Shown in pieces: positions 9,931 to 20,200 of a DNA stretch of 64,000 nucleotides. Under the pieces are notes generated by a model. It saw only the letters and a program-made list of their open reading frames with translations. It did no database searches and was not told where the DNA came from. The position numbers and the translations under genes are program-made. Source of the DNA: Symbiodinium natans (lineage: Eukaryota; Sar; Dinophyceae; Suessiales; Symbiodiniaceae); NCBI GenBank assembly GCA_905221605.1, contig CAJNDS010001136.1, forward strand, positions 438,939-502,938, in the 5' to 3' direction. Position 1 is the stretch's first letter. The number at the start of each line of letters is the position of its first letter.

Positions 9931-9952
9931 CCCCCCCCCCCCCCCCCCCCCC
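9931..9952. repeat. Poly-C run
   Basis: About twenty C in a row. Confidence 0.9.
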
Positions 9953-10061
9953 AAACCTGATCACGGGAGTCATACTCGGACCTCCTAATATGGCTCTTAT
10001 TTTCCCATAGAGGATCTTCAAAAAAGCTCAAACCCAAGTGTACAACCATTAGTGACTCGAG

Positions 10062-10130
10062 GAGTTGTCTGGCCTCTTTGTCCGGGACAACAGCCGGGCG
10101 TGGGCCTTATGGGACGTCCTTGCGGTGTTT
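10062..10130 (+). CDS. Candidate exon, unknown gene
   Basis: After acceptor CTCGAG the frame reads ELSGLFVRDNSRAWALWDVL; a TAG follows two codons beyond a GTGTTT donor-like site. Protein-like and on the same strand as the exon at 9681-9776. Not recognised. Confidence 0.45.
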
Positions 10131-10189
10131 TAGGGTTCTACACACCTTCATAAGGACTAGGGTTTAGGGTTTAGGGGACGTGTGGTTTT

Positions 10190-10780
10190 CATCTCCTGGG
10201 AACCACCCATCGGGACCAGCACAGTGTAAAGCACTGTCTGCTATTTTCGGCTGGTGGTTGTTCGGTGATGAATCTCAGGGTGCTCCCTGGGGCGGCCAAA
10301 CCTTGTCTTTCAGCACTTGGCCTTCACTAGTGAGCACCTGAAGACCCCAGCAATGGCTTTCTGCGCCCACAAGCCCGCAGCCACTTAACGTTGGAGCGAA
10401 GGTCAGTGCTGTTCAGAGCATGGGAACCATCGCCGACTGAAGCCCAAAAGCCTGAGGCTCCAGGGAATCGAGCAGTGCCCAACCTTCCGAAACCCCTGAA
10501 CAAGCTTTTCGGCTGGGGTCCTGTCCAAGGTACGCGAGTTTTCGCCCAAAGACAAGGACCAGACATCAAAGAGGGGGTGGGTCGAGATGCTCTTTCTGCG
10601 GTCAGGGTGCTGGGCCTGTATCAACGATCTGTGGTGAATCTTCCGGAGTTGGGGTTGAAGGCAGGCACACATTTTGTGCGGTGTCAGGACCAGACTATGC
10701 AGCACTAGAGAAGCTCACACACGCCGGTAAGTCTGGCAGGTGGAAGAGAACCTCAAATCAGAGCCATCAATTCCTGAACC
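10190..10780. other. Unique stretch, overlapping ORFs, no gene recognised
   Basis: Frames of 105 codons (+ 10391-10708) and 100 codons (- 10403-10705) overlap almost completely. Neither shows a motif and at most one can be real. Confidence 0.35.
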
Positions 10781-10818
10781 TTCTGAACCCTAAACCCTAA
10801 ACCCTAAACCCTAAACCG

Positions 10819-10936
10819 ATACTTACTGGTTCTGAGTAGAGAATGAGGGAGCTAGGCAGCCCCTAGACTCCCTTCAAGGGCTTGAAAAAGTGGGGGATGT
10901 ATGCTACCCAATTCCTTCATTCTCTACTAAGAGACA
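10819..10936 (+). mobile_element. Family M element (M1)
   Basis: Inverted ends GAGTAGAGAATGAGGGA and CCTTCATTCTCTACT. A relative lies at 15209-15310. It abuts a CCCTAAA array on the left and family D copy D1 on the right. Confidence 0.65.
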
Positions 10937-10937
10937 G

Positions 10938-11098
10938 ACTACTATTTGCTTAAGATCCCCCAAAGAATGAAAAATAAAATAATAATCCCTATATTGCTAG
11001 ACCCTCTGGATGCAACGGCAGAGAGAGAGAGAGAGAGAGATTGCCCTTATAAGGAAGAATATGTTTGTTTTTACGGGAGGTTCTTAAGCAATTGGTGG
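10938..11098 (+). mobile_element. Family D element (D1)
   Basis: Ends ACTACTATTTGCTTAAGATC and GGTTCTTAAGCAATTGGTGG. Contains a (GA)n run at 11019-11040. Confidence 0.7.
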
Positions 11099-11125
11099 CA
11101 GAGCCCAGCTAGGACGACCTGGACC

Positions 11126-11242
11126 CCAAACCCCAAACCCCAAACCCCAAACCCCAAACCCCAAACCCCAAACCCCAAACCCCAAACCCCAAACCCCAAA
11201 CCCCAAACCCCAAACCCTAAACCCTAAACCCTAAACCCTAAA
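11126..11242. repeat. CCCCAAA variant array
   Basis: About thirteen near-perfect CCCCAAA units passing into CCCTAAA at the right end. Such a homogeneous variant block suggests local tandem amplification. Confidence 0.95.
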
Positions 11243-11499
11243 CTAAGTGAGGGGTCGCTTCCGTCGAGCGACAGACCCCGAACGCTCGGCCGAGGGCCTT
11301 ACAGCCCGAGCGCCCAAGCGAAAAGAGAAACGGAAAGGTGAGGGTTAAGCCTCACCGTCTGTCCTGGACAGGCCAACGGACATCGGCCTTTTTTACGACA
11401 ACGTCAGTACTCGGCTTTGGGATGGCCGGCACCCAGACCACCTTTAGCGTAGCTAAAGTATAACCCCAAAGTATAACCCATTGTGTCTGGACGTGGTTC

Positions 11500-11935
11500 A
11501 GGATTTTGGGTTCAGGGTTTGCTGGGCCCCCCTGCCGGGGCCCCCTGCCCCTGGCGGCTTGGATTCCTGGACCAGAGGGCTCGTGAGGGGGTCTAGGCAG
11601 GCCGGTTGCTCTCTTCCGAGCCCACAAGGCTGGCCTCCAGACGCGGTTCAGGGTTGCGGGCTTTTGGGTCCCCCACCAACCGCCAAGTGCCCCCCGGGCC
11701 AAGGGCCCCCCCTTGCCAAAAACGTTCGGTCTAAAAGGGCCCCAGGCTCCCGGCCAAGGGCGTCCGACCCAACAGCACCCCCAAAGTGAAGGGCCCCGCC
11801 CCCCGAACCAAGGGCCGCCCCGGCCAAGGGCCCCTCCGGGCAAGGTTCTTCCTCGGCCGGGCAAGGGTTGGGGTTGAGGAAGGCCCCCCCGCGCCAAAGG
11901 GCCCCCGAGCCAAGGGGGCCGTACCATCAATGAAA
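11500..11935. repeat. GC-rich degenerate repeat with CAAGGGCCCC core
   Basis: Motifs such as CCAAGGGCCCCC and GGCCAAGGGC recur many times on both strands. Long Pro/Gly/Arg frames here are composition artefacts. Confidence 0.6.
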
Positions 11936-12049
11936 TTGTTTTTACTGTGTCGGTGGTTTTGCGCACCCCTCCAGTTTACACCAGAAGCGCCAGGAAAGCC
12001 CAGGAAGCCCCCAAGAGGCGCCAAGAGCCACCAACATGCTTCAAAAGCT

Positions 12050-12250
12050 TCAAAAGGCCTCCGAAAAGAAGGGGGACCCCAACATTTATCCGTGCCCGCA
12101 ATGAAAAATGCGATTTTTGACTATTGAAAACGATGGTTTTAGGCACCCCTGCCCGCAATGAAAAATGTTGTTTTTTAGTACTGAAATCGATGGTTTTGGG
12201 CACCCCTCCTCCATTTCACCCCAAAAGGACCAGGAAAGCCCCAGGAAGCC
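12050..12250. repeat. Short tandem module
   Basis: The block CCCGCAATGAAAAATG...CGATGGTTTT...GGCACCCCT appears twice in a row. A related GGTTTTGCGCACCCCTCCAG copy lies near 11955. Confidence 0.6.
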
Positions 12251-12261
12251 CCCAAATCAGC

Positions 12262-12535
12262 AAGGGCCTCTACGGGCCCTGACGTGCCGAAGGCCCGAAA
12301 AGGGCCGAGGCTACCCCGAACCATAGCTTAAACCCTCACACCGCAAAAACTCTTCGAAGGCTTTCAAGCAAATAAGGGCCTCTACGGGCCCTAGCGTGCC
12401 GAAGGCCCGAAAAGGGCCGAGACTACCCCGAACCCCAGCTTAAACCCTAACGATTGAAATACTCATTGGCGAAAACAAGGCCCTGACACGCCGAAGGTCG
12501 CCGAGGCTACCCTCGACTCCAGCTTAAACCCCAAC
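12262..12535. repeat. Three diverged tandem copies, about 105-110 bp period
   Basis: CAAGGGCCTCTACGGGCCCT, GCCGAAGGCCCGAAAAGGGC and CAGCTTAAACCC recur at about 12262, 12374 and 12476, each copy more diverged than the last. Confidence 0.65.
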
Positions 12536-12712
12536 ACCAACTTCAAAAAAGCAAGCATCGGTGCACAAGAAAAAGTCCATAAACCCTAAACCCTAATAGA
12601 GTATAGTTTGGGTGGCCGGGGTGGGTTGACGGGCAACGCGAGCGCGCGGCCCGGGGCGTTTCACACCCGAGCGCGCGCCCTCCCCTGACACCCTAAACCC
12701 TAAACCCTAAAC

Positions 12713-12743
12713 CTACTTATAACTAGGGGGGCCCTCCTTGTAG
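12713..12743 (+). mobile_element. Family B right-end fragment serving as acceptor (B2)
   Basis: Only ACTTATAACTAGGGGGG...CCTCCTTGTAG remains, cut off on the left by a CCCTAAA array. Its terminal TAG directly precedes a candidate exon. Confidence 0.65.
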
Positions 12744-12800
12744 GACGACCTGGACGGCTTCAAGACCTTTGTGGAGAACTTAGAGTGGTCTTCTTTGTCG
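12744..12800 (+). CDS. Candidate exon, unknown gene
   Basis: Starts at the end of a family B fragment and reads DDLDGFKTFVENLEWSSLS before TAG. A GTCGTAG donor-like site precedes the stop. Protein-like; not recognised. Confidence 0.45.
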
Positions 12801-13196
12801 TAGAGCCGAAAGGGGGGGGTTAAGGTTTGGGGTTTAGGGTGTAGGGTTTAGGGTTTAAGGTTTTGGGTTTGGAGTCCAGTTGCAAAAAGGGTTTAGGGTT
12901 TTGGGGTTAGGGTTTAGGGTTTAGGGCACAGGGCAAATGGGGGGCAGCTTCCTGAATTTTGGCGGAACCTAGATTTCAGGCTCCGTATCCTAGTCGGCGC
13001 AGGACCAGAATTTGGAGAACCCTAAACCCTAAACCCTAAACCTTAAACCCTAAACCCTAAACCCCAAGAGCCAAGGAAAGCTTCCTATGCCACGAATCGT
13101 AGCATTTCGGGGTTTAGACACTGCCACCCTTAGGCCCCCCAACAGCCTACTTGGGCTTCCCTGCCTTTGCAGTCCCATGCCAAGCCCTTTTGAGGT

Positions 13197-13246
13197 TTAG
13201 GGTTTAGGGTTTAGGGTTTAGGGTTTAGGGTTTAGGGTTTAGGGTA
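13197..13246. repeat. TTTAGGG array
   Basis: Seven perfect units. Confidence 0.95.
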
Positions 13247-13467
13247 ACCCTATGTCTGCTGAAAATTCATGTATACCTTCTACCTCAGGGTGTCAGAAAG
13301 GACCCGTAGGCGTTTGGGGGGACCCAAGGGGTGACGGTGTCTTCAGCATGCCCGATGCCCGATGTGGATATTTGCGATCTCCTATTGCACCCCGAAATGC
13401 GACTATCCTTGGCATAGGATAACCTTTCAAGCAGGAATCTGTAACCGCAACCAGAATGTGCCTCCAG

Positions 13468-13537
13468 GTAGCCAACGTCGAACGGGACGAAATGGTTCTG
13501 CTCGCCGCCATTGGCTCAGCCCCAGACCATTTTTCGG
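13468..13537 (+). CDS. Candidate exon, unknown gene
   Basis: Acceptor GTGCCTCCAG and donor GTTTAG enclose VANVERDEMVLLAAIGSAPD. The donor is the first unit of a TTTAGGG-type array. Not recognised. Confidence 0.5.
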
Positions 13538-13948
13538 GTTTAGGGGTTGGGGTTGATTTAGGGTGTAGGGTTTAGGGTTGAGGGTTTAGGGTTTAGAGTT
13601 TGGGGAGCGGGAGGGGGTAGGGGTACCAAGTAAGCAATACCTTGCTCATTCTACGACAGCTCATTTTCAGAATTTGAACTGAACCCAGAACATCCCCTAT
13701 GAAGCCCTGTCGTCTGTTTGCCCTCCAAGTTCTACCCACTTGGTTTGATGGCCCGAATGGTGAGGCCCTTGGAGTTTAGGGTTGAGGGGAACCCGAACCC
13801 TAAACCCACCCTAAACCCTAAACCCCCAGCCCCCAAAAGCAAAACTCAATCCCAACAGCCAGGCCTTGAACCTCCCACCGCCGGTGATGTCAGAGGCTTT
13901 CTCTGGGGGTTTCCAAAGTAGGCCGCAGGGTCATCTTCGGTTTTCCCT

Positions 13949-14055
13949 CTACTACTATTTGCTTAAGAACCACCAAAAACCACAAATAGTTCCTCCTTAT
14001 AAGGGCAAAATGGGGATTGTTCATCTCTATTTTTTTGGTGGGGGTTCTCAAGCAA
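13949..14055 (+). mobile_element. Family D element (D2)
   Basis: Ends CTACTACTATTTGCTTAAG and GGGGGTTCTCAAGCAAG; interior CTCCTTATAAGGGCAAAAT. Confidence 0.75.
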
Positions 14056-14400
14056 GTGCATCGAAGTTTATTGGGGCTTAGGGTAGTGACAAGCCTGTGG
14101 CGAAAGCGTTTAGGGTTTGAGTTCGTGTGTAAGGTTAGGGAGCAGAGGGCTTAGGGACATGTCTTCACAGGGGCTTTAAGCAGAGCAAGGCCCAACCCAA
14201 CTTTTAGGGTTTAGGGTTTAGGGGGGGGGGAGTTTTGCGGTCTTTGGGAAAATTTGGGGGATCTGAGGGCGTCTGCAAGATTAGAGTTTGGTTGTAGGCT
14301 ACCCTAAACCTTCAATGGGGTTTCGGGCTGCATTGCCTTTTTAAGGCCATCGAGCTACAATGCGCCTGCTGCATGCTGGGTTGTCTTGTGAGTTGCTCCC

Positions 14401-14450
14401 AAAACCCTAAACCCTAAACCCTAAACCCTAAACCCTAAACCCTAAACCCC
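14401..14450. repeat. CCCTAAA array
   Basis: Seven units, directly upstream of a candidate exon. Confidence 0.9.
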
Positions 14451-14475
14451 ACCACCGAAGCTCCAAGCCTCTGAG

Positions 14476-14568
14476 CTGGGCGGTCGCCTTGACTGTCGTG
14501 TGCGCGAGAAGCCGGAGACACTGCTCGTGCAAGAGCCTGCGAGTCATTCTGAGCCCTGTGGCCCTAGG
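14476..14568 (+). CDS. Candidate exon, unknown gene
   Basis: Acceptor CTCTGAG then open frame LGGRLDCRVREKPETLLVQE followed by PASHSEPCGP, ending at a TTTAGGG-type array. Highly protein-like; not recognised. A possible continuation lies at 14640-14790, where two + frames are open and I cannot choose between them. Confidence 0.45.
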
Positions 14569-14716
14569 GTTCAGGGTTCAGGGTTTAGGGTTTTGGGTTT
14601 AGGGACCCTAAGCCGGTTTCCAAAAAATGTCGAGACCGCCCCCCCAAGTTTGCCCTTTTTCATGTCTCCAACCCCGAAAAGCCCGACGGAGCAGGTGCTG
14701 GCCTGCCTGGAGCCTT

Positions 14717-14893
14717 TGGGGATCTCCCGCTGGAAGGCCCGGAGCTCATGGGTTTCCCTCCTGCGCCCCCTGTCTCAACTACTCCTCCTAAACCCTAAGC
14801 CCTAAATCACCTTAAGCAGGCCTACGTATCCCTAAGTAGCCTTAATTATGCGGGGAACCTGGGGGGATCTCCTGCTGTAAGGTCCGGAGCCCT
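14717..14893. repeat. Duplicated exon-like segment
   Basis: 14717-14747 (TGGGGATCTCCCGCTGGAAG...) is repeated in decayed form at 14863-14893. The right copy has substitutions and one stop, so it looks like a broken duplicate. Confidence 0.55.
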
Positions 14894-15208
14894 CTTCCTC
14901 AAGGTACGAAAGGAGGGACGCTTCTAAGGGACCTTAGGGGTTATTTAGGGGCTACTTAGGTATCTAGGGACCATATGAGGTCTAGGGTTTAGGGCTTAGG
15001 GCTTAGGGTTTAGGGTTTAGGGTTTAGGGTTTAGGGTTCTCCTTCCCCTTAGTTCCACTGCTGCTTTTGGTTCCAAGAGTCTTTGCGCGTGCGTGGGGGG
15101 GGGGGGGGCGGGGGGTGCGGTTTTGGGAGGTCTGGGGGTTACCCCTAAACCCTAAGCCCGAAACCCTAAACCCTAAACCCTAAACTCTAAACCCTAAACC
15201 CTAAACCT

Positions 15209-15310
15209 TACTGGTTCCTACAAGGGACTCAAGGAGTTAGGCACCTCATCTACCCCACATAGAACCCTGAAGGGCATGTATGCAAGGTACCTAATTCCCT
15301 CGTTCCCGAA
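15209..15310 (+). mobile_element. Family M element (M2)
   Basis: CTTACTGGTTCCTACAAGGG...GGTACCTAATTCCCTCGTTC; related to M1 at 10819. Confidence 0.5.
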
Positions 15311-15338
15311 AATCCCCCATCGCTTCCACAAGGTCCCT

Positions 15339-15437
15339 AAACCCTAAACCCTAAACCCTAAACCCTAAACCCTAAACCCTGAACCCTGAACCCTGAACCC
15401 TGAACCCTAAACCCTAAACCCTAAACCCTAAACCCTG
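15339..15437. repeat. CCCTAAA array
   Basis: About thirteen units with four CCCTGAA variants in a row inside. Confidence 0.9.
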
Positions 15438-15439
15438 CA

Positions 15440-16790
15440 ATGTTTGGGCTCGGCCCCCCAAGGCGACCTTAGACACGACCGGCATGACAGCGCTGGCTGT
15501 CATTGGGATCGCCGGGCGACAAACCTGGCAGGCTTTGAAGGGTTCTGGCATGGGTCCTTGGGTTAATTCGGGTATTTCAAGGGGTATGTAAAGGGTTCCC
15601 CAATGAATGGCCCAGACCAAGAGACCATGCAACTAGCCTAAGATGTCAACCCAAAGTAAAATCTCTGCTCACAACCGTAAGGTAGCAACATGTGTTCCCT
15701 GCCTGCAGTATTGGCTTGAAGCTTGCACTTTGCAAGCCGCGCTATGGCAGAGACCCGAAACCTTAAGCTCGGTCTCTTCAGATGTCCTATCTTTCAGTGT
15801 GTCCACTGTCTGACCTGCTCTTCCTTTCAGGCTGCAACACCGTATTGCGTGGCTAGCCGGGTGGAAAAAAAGCCCTGTACCCTTAGGCCCTAAGCCCTAA
15901 AGCCCTCAACCCGAACTGCATGGAGGATGGCGGCTTGCCTTGGGGACTGCATGAACCCCAAAAATGGGGCAGTGCATCTTAGGGGGTCGACTTGGTCTTC
16001 AAGGTGACTGACTGGGGACATCCGCGGGGTTTAGATCACTAAGCCACGAAGCCTTTCCGTTTCATCACCGGCCACTATATGTGCAGGTCAACGTGGACGC
16101 GGAGTACGCCACAACCTATGCAACTCACCTGACCTGGAACCTTCGCTCGTAGTTTAATTATTTCTTGAGGCCGGATGAACTTTGAGGTGGACGCGTGGAA
16201 ACGTGCGACAACTCCCTTGTAGTGGGTAGAGTGCGGAGGTCGAAATATCCCAGGCCATCGAGTTCTTGAAGTAGTTGAGGTGGCCACGTGGGACTTGCAG
16301 ACGCGGGTAGCGCAGCTAGGATTGTGAGGCCAAAACCCTACAACATGCGAAACTCCGAGTTCGATTGCATGTCGTGCTTGACGAAGATGATGAAGCCCTC
16401 AGGTCCCAACCCTAACCCTAATGAAAGATTTCGAGGGCGAAAGGACCCAGGCTGGCTGAAAGAGGTCAGGGATGTGCGCTCATGGAAGACGCCATTGCTA
16501 TTCATTTGTCCTGGCCGTGTCGTTAACTCGTACTTAAGTGGTTATTTGTCCTATGTGGCTTCGGCCCGATGTCATGAATTCAGCTCTTCTGTGCTGACGC
16601 CGGGGGTCTTTGGAGTCCAGTGTTCAGGGGGTTTAGGGTTTGGGGTTTCAGGGCGCGCCATGCCGCCAATTGCATCTCAAGCTGCCCAGGTCCGCGTGGA
16701 GCGCCCGAGCCAGCAACGGGCGAGGGCGCAGGCGCCTGTTTTCCTGAGCTGTTCTGCCCCCTTTTGGGGGTACCCTGAACCCTAAACCCT
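15440..16790. other. Mostly unique stretch, uncertain coding
   Basis: Short protein-like + segments occur (for example VNVDAEYATTYATHLTWNLR after acceptor TGTGCAG at 16085, and NMRNSEFDCMSCLTKMMKPS near 16343-16400), but chaining fails. A 165-codon + frame (16288-16785) crosses repeat sequence and is unlikely to be one exon. Confidence 0.3.
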
Positions 16791-16856
16791 AAACCCTAAA
16801 CCCTTCTGCCTGAATCGAGAAGTGTACCAAGTTTAAAAACAGTGCGGGTGGCGAAA

Positions 16857-17033
16857 CCCTTCTGCCTGGCTGCTATCTTATAAACCCCCCCAAGAAGATC
16901 CTACTGGCCCCTGAGACCCTAGCCCTAAACCCTAAACCCTAAACCCCAAACCCTAAACCCTAAACCCTAAACCCTAAACCCTAAACCCTAAACCCTAAAC
17001 CCTAAACCCTAAACCCTTCTGCCTGGCTGCTAT
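16857..17033. repeat. CCCTAAA array flanked by 20-bp direct repeats
   Basis: CCCTTCTGCCTGGCTGCTAT occurs exactly at 16857-16876 and 17014-17033, bracketing a spacer and the array at 16919-17013. A 12-bp partial third copy is at 16801. Confidence 0.85.
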
Positions 17034-17050
17034 GAGATGCCACTTTCGAG

Positions 17051-17108
17051 CAGTTTATGAGTGGGTTCATGGGCCGCCTGGTGGGTTTCAGCGCTTCAGC
17101 GCTCCGAG
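17051..17108 (+). CDS. Candidate exon, unknown gene
   Basis: Between acceptor TTTCGAG and donor GTTCCAG, 58 nt read EQFMSGFMGRLVGFSASALR (first codon Q after the acceptor). Possibly membrane-facing. A TTTAGGG array follows at once. Confidence 0.45.
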
Positions 17109-17116
17109 GTTCCAGA

Positions 17117-17226
17117 GGGTTTAGGGTTTAGGGTTTAGGGTTTAGGGTTTAGGGTTTAGGGTTTAGGGCGAGGATTTAGGGTTGAGGGTTTAGGGTGTTA
17201 AGGGTTTAGGGTGCTTAGGGGCTTAG
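17117..17226. repeat. TTTAGGG array
   Basis: Seven perfect units, then degenerate ones. Confidence 0.9.
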
Positions 17227-17310
17227 GGTTGCCCTTCCGAGTGCGATGCCAGGGGCCTGGCCTGCCTCCATCTGCGAGGCCGCGGCCGCAAGCAGCCGGT
17301 TTCCAGGACC

Positions 17311-17602
17311 CCAAGCCCTAAACCCCAAACCCTAAACCCTAAACCCCAAACCCTAAACCCTAAACCCCAAACCCTAAACCCTAAACCCCAAACCCTAAAC
17401 CCTAAACCCCAAACCCTAAACCCTAAACCCTAAACCCTAAACCCCAAACCCTAAACCCCAAACCCTAAACCCTAAACCCCAAACCCTAAACCCTAAACCC
17501 CAAACCCTAAACCCTAAACCCTAAACCCTAAACCCCAAACCCTAAACCCCAAACCCTAAACCCCAAACCCTAAACCCCAAACCCTAAACCCTAAACCCCA
17601 AA
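17311..17602. repeat. Higher-order CCCCAAA/CCCTAAA array
   Basis: About 290 bp in which CCCCAAA alternates with one to three CCCTAAA units, giving a 14-21 bp higher-order period. That points to tandem duplication of multi-unit blocks. Confidence 0.95.
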
Positions 17603-17775
17603 ATCCTCAGGTCTCTGAAGACGCCCAGCAGCTTAAGCCGAAACCGTTAGCCATTTCCCAAGACCTCTTTTAGGGTTTAGGGTTTAGGGTTGAGGGTACA
17701 CCGCCTTTTTCTTGTTTTGCCACCCGTCTAGCCAAGCTCCACGGTGCAACTGCAGAGAGGATGCTCACACCGGCT

Positions 17776-18090
17776 TAGGGTTTAGGGTTATAGGGTTTAG
17801 GGTTTAGGGTTTAGGGTTTAGGGTTTAGGGTTTAGGGTTTGGGGGCTAAGGTTTAGGATTTGGAGCTTAGGGTTTAGGATTTAGGGTTTGGGGTTTGGGT
17901 TTAGGGTAATATCCCCACACCAAGCGTGGGGGGAGAAGACCTAGGGTTTCGGGTGTAGGGTTTTGGGCTTGGGTTTTTTTGTTTGGGTTTTAAGGTTTCG
18001 GGTTTATGGGGTTTATGGGGTTTGAAAGGTGTTTTTAGGGTTTGTAGGGTTTAAATAGTACCATAGCCCTAAACCCTAAACCCTAAACCT
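17776..18090. repeat. TTTAGGG array, degenerate to the right
   Basis: Clean units to about 17847, then T/G-rich decay to 18060 and a short inverted CCCTAAA block. Confidence 0.85.
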
Positions 18091-18126
18091 TTATAGGGTT
18101 TTTCAGGGTTTATCGGGTTGCTGTGA

Positions 18127-18216
18127 GTCCCCGGGAGAGTTGGCAGGAGCACCGCGACAGGTGGCAAAGAAAAGCTCCGCAGCCGGCCACCAGCTGCGAG
18201 GACCCGGCGCCATAGG
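18127..18216 (+). CDS. Candidate exon, Ala/Lys/Ser-rich
   Basis: The + frame reads SPGELAGAPRQVAKKSSAAG then HQLRGPGA between TTTAGGG arrays. GC-rich. Product unknown. Confidence 0.35.
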
Positions 18217-18276
18217 GTATATTTTTAGGGTTTAGGGTCTAGGGTTTAGGGTTTAGGGTTTAAGGTTTAGGGTTAT

Positions 18277-18389
18277 GGTACTAGATGCTTAAGCACCCCA
18301 AAAGAATTTAAAAACAATAATAACCCCTATATTACCCTTACAAGGGAGAATATGTTTTAATGTCTTGGGGGTTCTTGAGCAACTAGTAG
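18277..18389 (+). mobile_element. Family D element (D3)
   Basis: Ends GTACTAGATGCTTAAGCACC and GGGGGTTCTTGAGCAACTAG with CCCTTACAAGGGAGAATATG inside. Confidence 0.75.
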
Positions 18390-18690
18390 AGAACCAGGGA
18401 GGGTGGGGTTTAAGGGGGTTGGGGTTCAGGGTTCAGGTATATTTAGGGTTTACCCCCCCCCCCCCCCCCCTAAACCCTAAACCCTAACAAACCCTAAACC
18501 CTTGAATTCAAGGGGTGGGGTCCCTAACATAGAATCCCTTTGTCAGTTTCAACCCAGAATGCCCATGATTTGGGTTTAGGGTTTAGGGTTTGGGGTTTAG
18601 GGTTTAGGGTTTAGGGTTTAGGGTTTTTCACATGTCCTGGTCCTGGAAATTGCACCGGATCGCTGCTTTCCAGGGCATAGGGTTTAGGGC

Positions 18691-18815
18691 TTACAAGGAG
18701 GGGCCCCCTTACTATACTAACTATAGTTAAGGGACTTTTAACCTAAGTTAGGATCCTTATAACCCAATTTAGGGTCCTTATAACTCTACTTATAACTAGG
18801 GGCCCCTCCTTGTAG
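18691..18815 (+). mobile_element. Family B element, full length (B3)
   Basis: Good reference copy. Inverted ends TTACAAGGAGGGGCCCCC and GGGGCCCCTCCTTGTAG; 125 bp; interior steps CTTATAACCCAATTTAGGG. It touches TTTAGGG sequence on both sides. Confidence 0.85.
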
Positions 18816-19162
18816 GGTTTAGGGCTTAGAGTGAAGGTCCAACTCTGCAAGCAGTTGTCTGAGAAACCTGGAACATTGTTCTCGGCGACGGCGTGTGTAT
18901 GCCAGCATCAAGCGCGCGACGGACGCAGTCGCAGAAACAGCCGCGTCCCTAAACCGCAAGCCCTAAACCCTCAACCCTAAACCCTGCGCGGGAGCGCAAA
19001 AACCCTAAGCCCTAAACCCTAAACCTTAAGCCCAGTTTGGGAATGTTGACCCGAGGACTCCACCTTGCCGCCCCGAAGCGAGCCTCCGCAACCCTCCAAC
19101 TTGGAGGAGCTGTTTAGGGTTTAGGGTTTAGGGTTGAGGGTTTAGGGTTTAGGGTTTAGGGT

Positions 19163-19260
19163 TAGGACCCCTAGCAGGCCCCCCTTCCCCCATTTTTTTG
19201 GGGGATCCCATATAGCCACCTCTCAAACAAAAAGGGCACCCTTTTTATCTCTAGGCTACT
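19163..19260 (-). mobile_element. Family F element (F7)
   Basis: AGGACCCCTAGCAGGCC on the left and AAAAAGGGCACCCTTTTTATC on the right, in the same order as the reversed copies at 55386 and 57790. Confidence 0.5.
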
Positions 19261-19560
19261 TTTGGATTTTGAACTTGGTTTGGGGTTCCGAAATGAGGGG
19301 CACCTTATTGGGGTCCCGATTATAAGGGACTCCTACTACGTTGGGGTGTATATTAGGGATATTAGGTCATGGTTGAAAATCATTTTACATGTTTATGAGT
19401 ACTTCAACCCAACAAGGAACAACAATGACTATTTTTCATAGTGCCCCCAACAATGGTGCACCCTCATTGGGGTCCTCATTATAAAAGAATCCTACAAACC
19501 ATAAACCCTAAACCCTAAGCCCCTAGTGTATTAGGGATATTGGGGGTCCTAATCCCTAAA
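19261..19560. other. Element-like duplicated sequence
   Basis: GCACCTTATTGGGGTCCCGA and GCACCCTCATTGGGGTCCTC, each followed by ATTATAA..., suggest two diverged copies of another small element with a CCCTAAA insertion. No gene seen. Confidence 0.4.
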
Positions 19561-19700
19561 CCCTAAACCCTAAACCCTTATGTTCGTAAAGCCCCAAAGT
19601 GGTTTGGGGCTAAGGGAGCACCGGCCTGCGGCTCCTTGATGTGTTTAAAGCTCCCACCCCAGAGAGCCCAATCTTATGTTGCCCCTTGTTGGCTTCGAGA

Positions 19701-19797
19701 GGGTTTAGGGTTTAGGGTTTAGGGTTTAGGGTTTAGGGTTTAGGGTTTAGGGTTTAGGGTTTAGGGTTTAGGGTTTAGGGTTTAGGGTTTAGGGTTA
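19701..19797. repeat. TTTAGGG array
   Basis: Thirteen to fourteen perfect units. Confidence 0.95.
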
Positions 19798-19824
19798 GCT
19801 GTAAAAAGGGTTTAGGGTTTAGGG

Positions 19825-19872
19825 ATCCTATGCAGGAATGTTTTTTTCAGAGGGTTCTTCGGGCCATCCTAG
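19825..19872 (+). mobile_element. Family G right-end fragment (G3)
   Basis: ATGCAGGAATGTTTTTTTCAGAGGG-type interior ending GGGCCATCCTAG, truncated on the left by a telomere array. GC-rich protein-like sequence follows directly (19873-19933), as after a G-type intron. Confidence 0.6.
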
Positions 19873-20111
19873 TTTCGGCGCCCCTGGCATTTGTCCACCG
19901 GGAGCTCGGCCTCCCTCCATACGGAACGCTTGCGGGGTTAGGTTAGGGCCCTAAACCCTAAATCCTAAACCCTAAATCCTAAACCCTAAACCCTAAAACC
20001 CCAAACCCCAAACTTTGCGGGTTAGGTTAGGGTTTTGGGTTCAAGGCTTTGGTGTTTTTCCAGAGCAGAGCTCGACCCCGGTACCCGCAGTCTCGTAGGC
20101 CTGGATGGTAG

Positions 20112-20200
20112 CCCAGTGGTACCCTTTACCCTTTTTGGGTATAAAGTAACCAGCCCCAAAATGGGTGCCCTTGTGATAATATGGTTACTGGACTACCAAG
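20112..20200 (+). mobile_element. Family F element (F2)
   Basis: CCCAGTGGTACCCTTTACCC to ATATGGTTACTGGACTAC; very close to F3 at 62971. Confidence 0.75.

Noticed and set aside
11352-12127. Long Pro/Gly/Arg ORFs on both strands (up to 204 codons)
   Set aside because: Composition artefact of a GC-rich degenerate repeat; no motif and all frames are open.
17311-17602. CRISPR-like regular repeats
   Set aside because: The units are 7-bp telomere variants without spacers, in a eukaryotic setting.
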